From NCBI GenBank assembly GCA_951230915.1, contig OX579637.1, positions 24,862,001-24,926,000 on the forward strand: a DNA stretch of 64,000 nucleotides. Reading direction: 5' to 3'. A program made the translations under genes and the position numbers. The notes under the pieces are model-generated. The model made no database searches and was not told the DNA's origin. It saw nothing but the letters and a program-made list of their open reading frames with translations. Positions 61,740 through 64,000 of the stretch are shown piece after piece. The DNA comes from Antitrichia curtipendula (lineage: Eukaryota; Streptophyta; Bryopsida; Hypnales; Leucodontaceae). The stretch's first letter is position 1. Every line of letters begins with the position of its first letter.

Positions 61740-62940
61740 CAGTAGGTAGAAAGCAGCTTTAGAGTAGCTTTCCGATCGGATGAACCTGGACAATCAGATC
61801 CGGATTTTTCGGATCTGAGATCCACTTTTTCCGAAATCCGCCGCAAGTTTGTAAAGTCAACTGTTAGTGGATAGGGAATGACGCGTGTCATTCTCTGGTC
61901 CTTAGTTTAGGATTTTCAGGAAACCTTTAGGATTTTCCTTGTGATTAGTATTTAGAGGGATTGAAATTAGCTTCAATCCTGGGCCAAGCAAGACTGAACA
62001 AGTTTTTCGCTTGTATTCTTTTCATTTCCATTGCAAAGTATTCTGATTTCCACTTCCTAAGTGTTGGTCTGAAAAGTCATGACACTGGGTTGGTATGCCG
62101 GCAATGCTAGAACCATTGTTTAGTGCGGGTAGCTGTATTTGTAGGTTTTGGAGAAGACAAGAAGTCCCCGGATGTTCTCTGTATCCGGTTTCTGGGAGTA
62201 GCGTCTCCATCTAGGGACTTGGGTCGGGGGAATCTGTCGTTGTAGTGATGTGGGGATTGTAAGGGTTTCCTGTGTGACCTTCTATGACCGGATTAGTTTC
62301 TGGGTTAGTTGTGAGGAGAAACTGAAGTCCCATTTTTTATGTCTTTTGTTGTTTTTCTTTTGAGTGGAACTTCTGATACTTTAAAACTTGAAGGGTAGGA
62401 ATTCACGCAACCTTCCTTAATTGCAATTTGTGGAATCCTTTGTTAGAGAGGCTAAACTTTGTATCCAGTTACTAGTTTGAGGATCCAGAAGCGGAATTTG
62501 GAAAAGGCACAGGATGATGACACTCCTTCCAGTTTCCGGTTCTGTATCCTAGGATCAGAGTGTTATCATTGAACAGGAGAGTGGTATATTGTTTAGGACC
62601 ATTCGTTGTTGTTGTTGTGCGGATTAGGACTACTGTAAAATAGTCCGACCGAATGGAAAATAGGCACGTAGGTATCTTTCGCTTTCCGGTTTAGAATCCG
62701 GTTACTTGTGGTTGCGATAACTTTCCGCATCCAGTTCCGGTCATCACTAAGAAGTTAATCGATCTCTGTGGGAACGATACACAAGTCATCTTAAAGGCGT
62801 TTTAAGTACTTTAGAACGTCTACTGGAGGGATTCTACTTTCTTGTGCTACGACACGTTGTCATGACTGACGACAAGTGATATCAAAATAATTGACCTCAC
62901 TTTCCACTTGTATAAGAGCAACTAGCACAATGAAGCAATA
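61740..62940 (+). other. 3' untranslated-type region of copy C
   Basis: No ORF of note. Blocks at 62230-62290 and 62766-62865 are shared with copy E, and the shared tcgttgtagt...gtgtgacc wording is also found in copy A (near 60-110, complement). Confidence 0.6.
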
Positions 62941-62999
62941 GTTGTAACTTTCGACACGGGTTCCACCTCTAAATGGAGAGAAGAAGTGAGGAAGAATGG

Positions 63000-63480
63000 A
63001 AGGGCCGTCCGCCTTTATACCCGTCCGCAACCAAACCTAAAGTAGGTTCGGCGGCGGACGCCCTCCCAAACCTCCCAAAGCGGACTCGGTTGTTCGATTG
63101 ATCGGACGAACCTACCGTCCGCTTGATCGGACGGACTGACCGTTCGTTGGATCGAGCGGCTGGACCGTTCGCTGGATCAGACGGTCTGACCGTCCATTGG
63201 ATCGAGCGGTCGGATCGTCCGATTGATCGGACGATCTGATTGTCCACTTGATCGGATGGTCGGATCGTCCGAGTCGAACCGTTCGTCGGCCGACCGCCGT
63301 CCGCACCGTCCGCCTTTCACCCGTCCGAAGAAACACCCGTCCGCACCGTCCGCCCGTCCGATGGTCGCTGTCCGTCGGACGGTGGCCACTTCGTTCACTA
63401 CGTCCGCAACAGCGTCCGCGAATGCTGCGCCCGGACGTTCGGTTTTTGGACGTGATTTGCCCTCGGACGTTCCAATTCGT
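63000..63480 (-). promoter_or_regulatory. Right subterminal CGTCCG array and TATA box for the RING gene
   Basis: About 470 bases of cgtccg/cggacg and gatcggacg words, some as an 18-20-bp tandem (gtccgcttgatcggacgga and variants, 63060-63250). A minus-strand TATAAA lies at 63014-63019, close to the array's inner edge. Copy C (59341-62940) now separates it from the RING gene. ORFs on both strands here follow from composition. Confidence 0.7.
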
Positions 63481-63488
63481 CAACCCTG

Positions 63489-64000
63489 ACTGAAAATCGA
63501 AAACCGGTCTCCACATTTCTTCTGTCCAATCGGCCGGAGTCCCCCGGATGGTGTTGTCAAACTGATTTGACAACTTTCCGAGTATCTCTCTCACCATCCT
63601 AGGATTTATCTATCAATCTTGGGCATCCCATCGTGGCAAGGTCTGCCATGAGCTGCTCCTTCTCCTTGTCCTGGGAAGGAATGATTGGAATCACCTTCCG
63701 AAGCTTAATCGCAGCTGCAAAGGAACTAGATGGCCCTAGTGTATGCTTGCAGAGGTGCGGCATGGACACAAGCTTGTCTCTCCCGATCCTTTCCGTCGCT
63801 ACCTCACCCTCTCCTAGCCGCACGTTCCGTTCCTCACTTTTTCTCTCCAATCTCAACCGGAAAATTGCACAAGACCTTGTAGTCACAAAAATCTAACCCT
63901 GCAGTACACCCTAGCACAATCATGCCTTTTGCATACTTATGCACACACAGAAAACCAAGGCTCTGAGCAGAAAATGAAGAGCGCGGAGAAACGTCTCGCC
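63489..64000 (-). mobile_element. Copy D: right part (5' end) of the coiled-coil copy split by the hAT element
   Basis: On minus, 63886-63599 encodes the family N-terminus (SSSFAAAIKLRKVIPIIPS, LATMGCPRLIDKS; copy A: LRKVVPVLPS, LNRMGCQGLLDKP). A stop follows, then the frame resumes with LGKLSNQFDNTIRG and EEMWRPVFDF, ending at the hAT terminus at 63488. The next family residues are found at 40277 in copy B. Leader sequence runs to the window edge. Confidence 0.7.

Larger units (their letters stand above)
59341..62940 (+). mobile_element. Copy C of the coiled-coil repeat family, near full length
   Basis: It starts tgtgggaaccc at 59341 and ends near 62940. gttg precedes the start (59337-59340) and follows the end (62941-62944), a possible 4-5-bp duplication. 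Joining the flanks on minus keeps an open frame through the junction (VESYN to RRYNQGY). A taaaag TATA-like site lies at about 59730 and the coding region at 59998-61733. The 3' region from 61740 contains the family's tgtagtgatgtggggattgt and tgtgctacgacac blocks. Confidence 0.65.
40278..63488. mobile_element. Giant hAT element, 23.2 kb with four genes and two later insertions
   Basis: The left end reads CAGGGTTGATAGGACGTCC from 40278. The right end, read on minus from 63488, is CAGGGTTGACGAATTGGAACG. Both run straight into CGTCCG-rich subterminal arrays. The flanking 8-mers are atcggaaa (40270-40277) and actgaaaa (63489-63496), differing only by three transitions. The sequence outside continues one copy of the coiled-coil family from D (63489) to B (40277) with the family spacing preserved. 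Inside are a hAT transposase and three more genes. Removing the LTR-type insertion (49992-53743) and copy C (59341-62940) leaves about 15.9 kb. This is unusually large for a hAT element. Confidence 0.7.

Noticed and set aside
63112..63597. 161-codon minus ORF read as one protein
   Set aside because: Only its first part (63597-63489) belongs to the coiled-coil family. The rest is the hAT terminal array.

Overview
The window looks like a repeat-dominated nuclear region of a green plant lineage (land plant or streptophyte alga; the species cannot be fixed from sequence). Reasons: CACTA transposase with tnp2, DUF4218 and DUF4216 blocks plus a Transposase_24-type partner; a hAT transposase with BED-like and DUF659 parts; a Mutator-like transposase with a SWIM finger; GT-AG introns; degenerate CCCTAAA-type telomere-like stretches. 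No tRNA, rRNA, CRISPR array or clear host gene is visible. Almost everything is mobile DNA, nested in layers, and nearly every coding region carries in-frame stops, so the genes are annotated as pseudogenes.

Layout. (1) 1-~2780: copy A (minus) of a repeated family encoding an acidic coiled-coil protein. (2) ~2809-~37131: a CACTA element. Its TNP2 gene (minus) is split: N-terminal and tnp2 parts at 20645-22160, DUF4218 and DUF4216 parts at 2870-4800. The separating intron holds a 13.9-kb Mutator-like element (MULE, 4801-18708) and copy E of the coiled-coil family (19251-20360). A Transposase_24-like gene (plus, 28834-34290) lies head-to-head with TNP2. Two foldback MITE-like repeats sit between them. 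(3) The MULE has two divergent genes: a transposase (plus, 14107-17841) and a large many-exon gene (minus, 5941-13284) that appears to fuse a ParB-like DGNHR domain to an N6/N4-type DNA methyltransferase. (4) ~37900-40277 and 63489-64000 are two halves of one coiled-coil family copy (B and D), split by a 23.2-kb hAT element (40278-63488).

(5) The hAT element has CAGGGTTGA termini and an imperfect 8-bp target duplication. It carries four genes: a zinc-finger-like gene (40897-41994), a protein-kinase-like gene (43492-45024), the hAT transposase (48191-55308) and a zinc finger/coiled coil/RING-H2 gene (56022-59340). Each gene is preceded by a GC-rich array of CGTCCG-type motifs and then a TATA-like box, which suggests shared control, perhaps by the transposase or the zinc-finger proteins. 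The hAT element itself took two insertions: an LTR-type element (49992-53743, TSD CCATA) inside the transposase, and copy C of the coiled-coil family (~59341-62940) in the 5' region of the RING gene. A perfect 162-bp CACTA-derived palindrome (43248-43409, TSD CAA) lies in the same element.

The main candidates for something undescribed are the MULE-borne ParB-methyltransferase gene and the four-gene hAT element with its shared promoter arrays.
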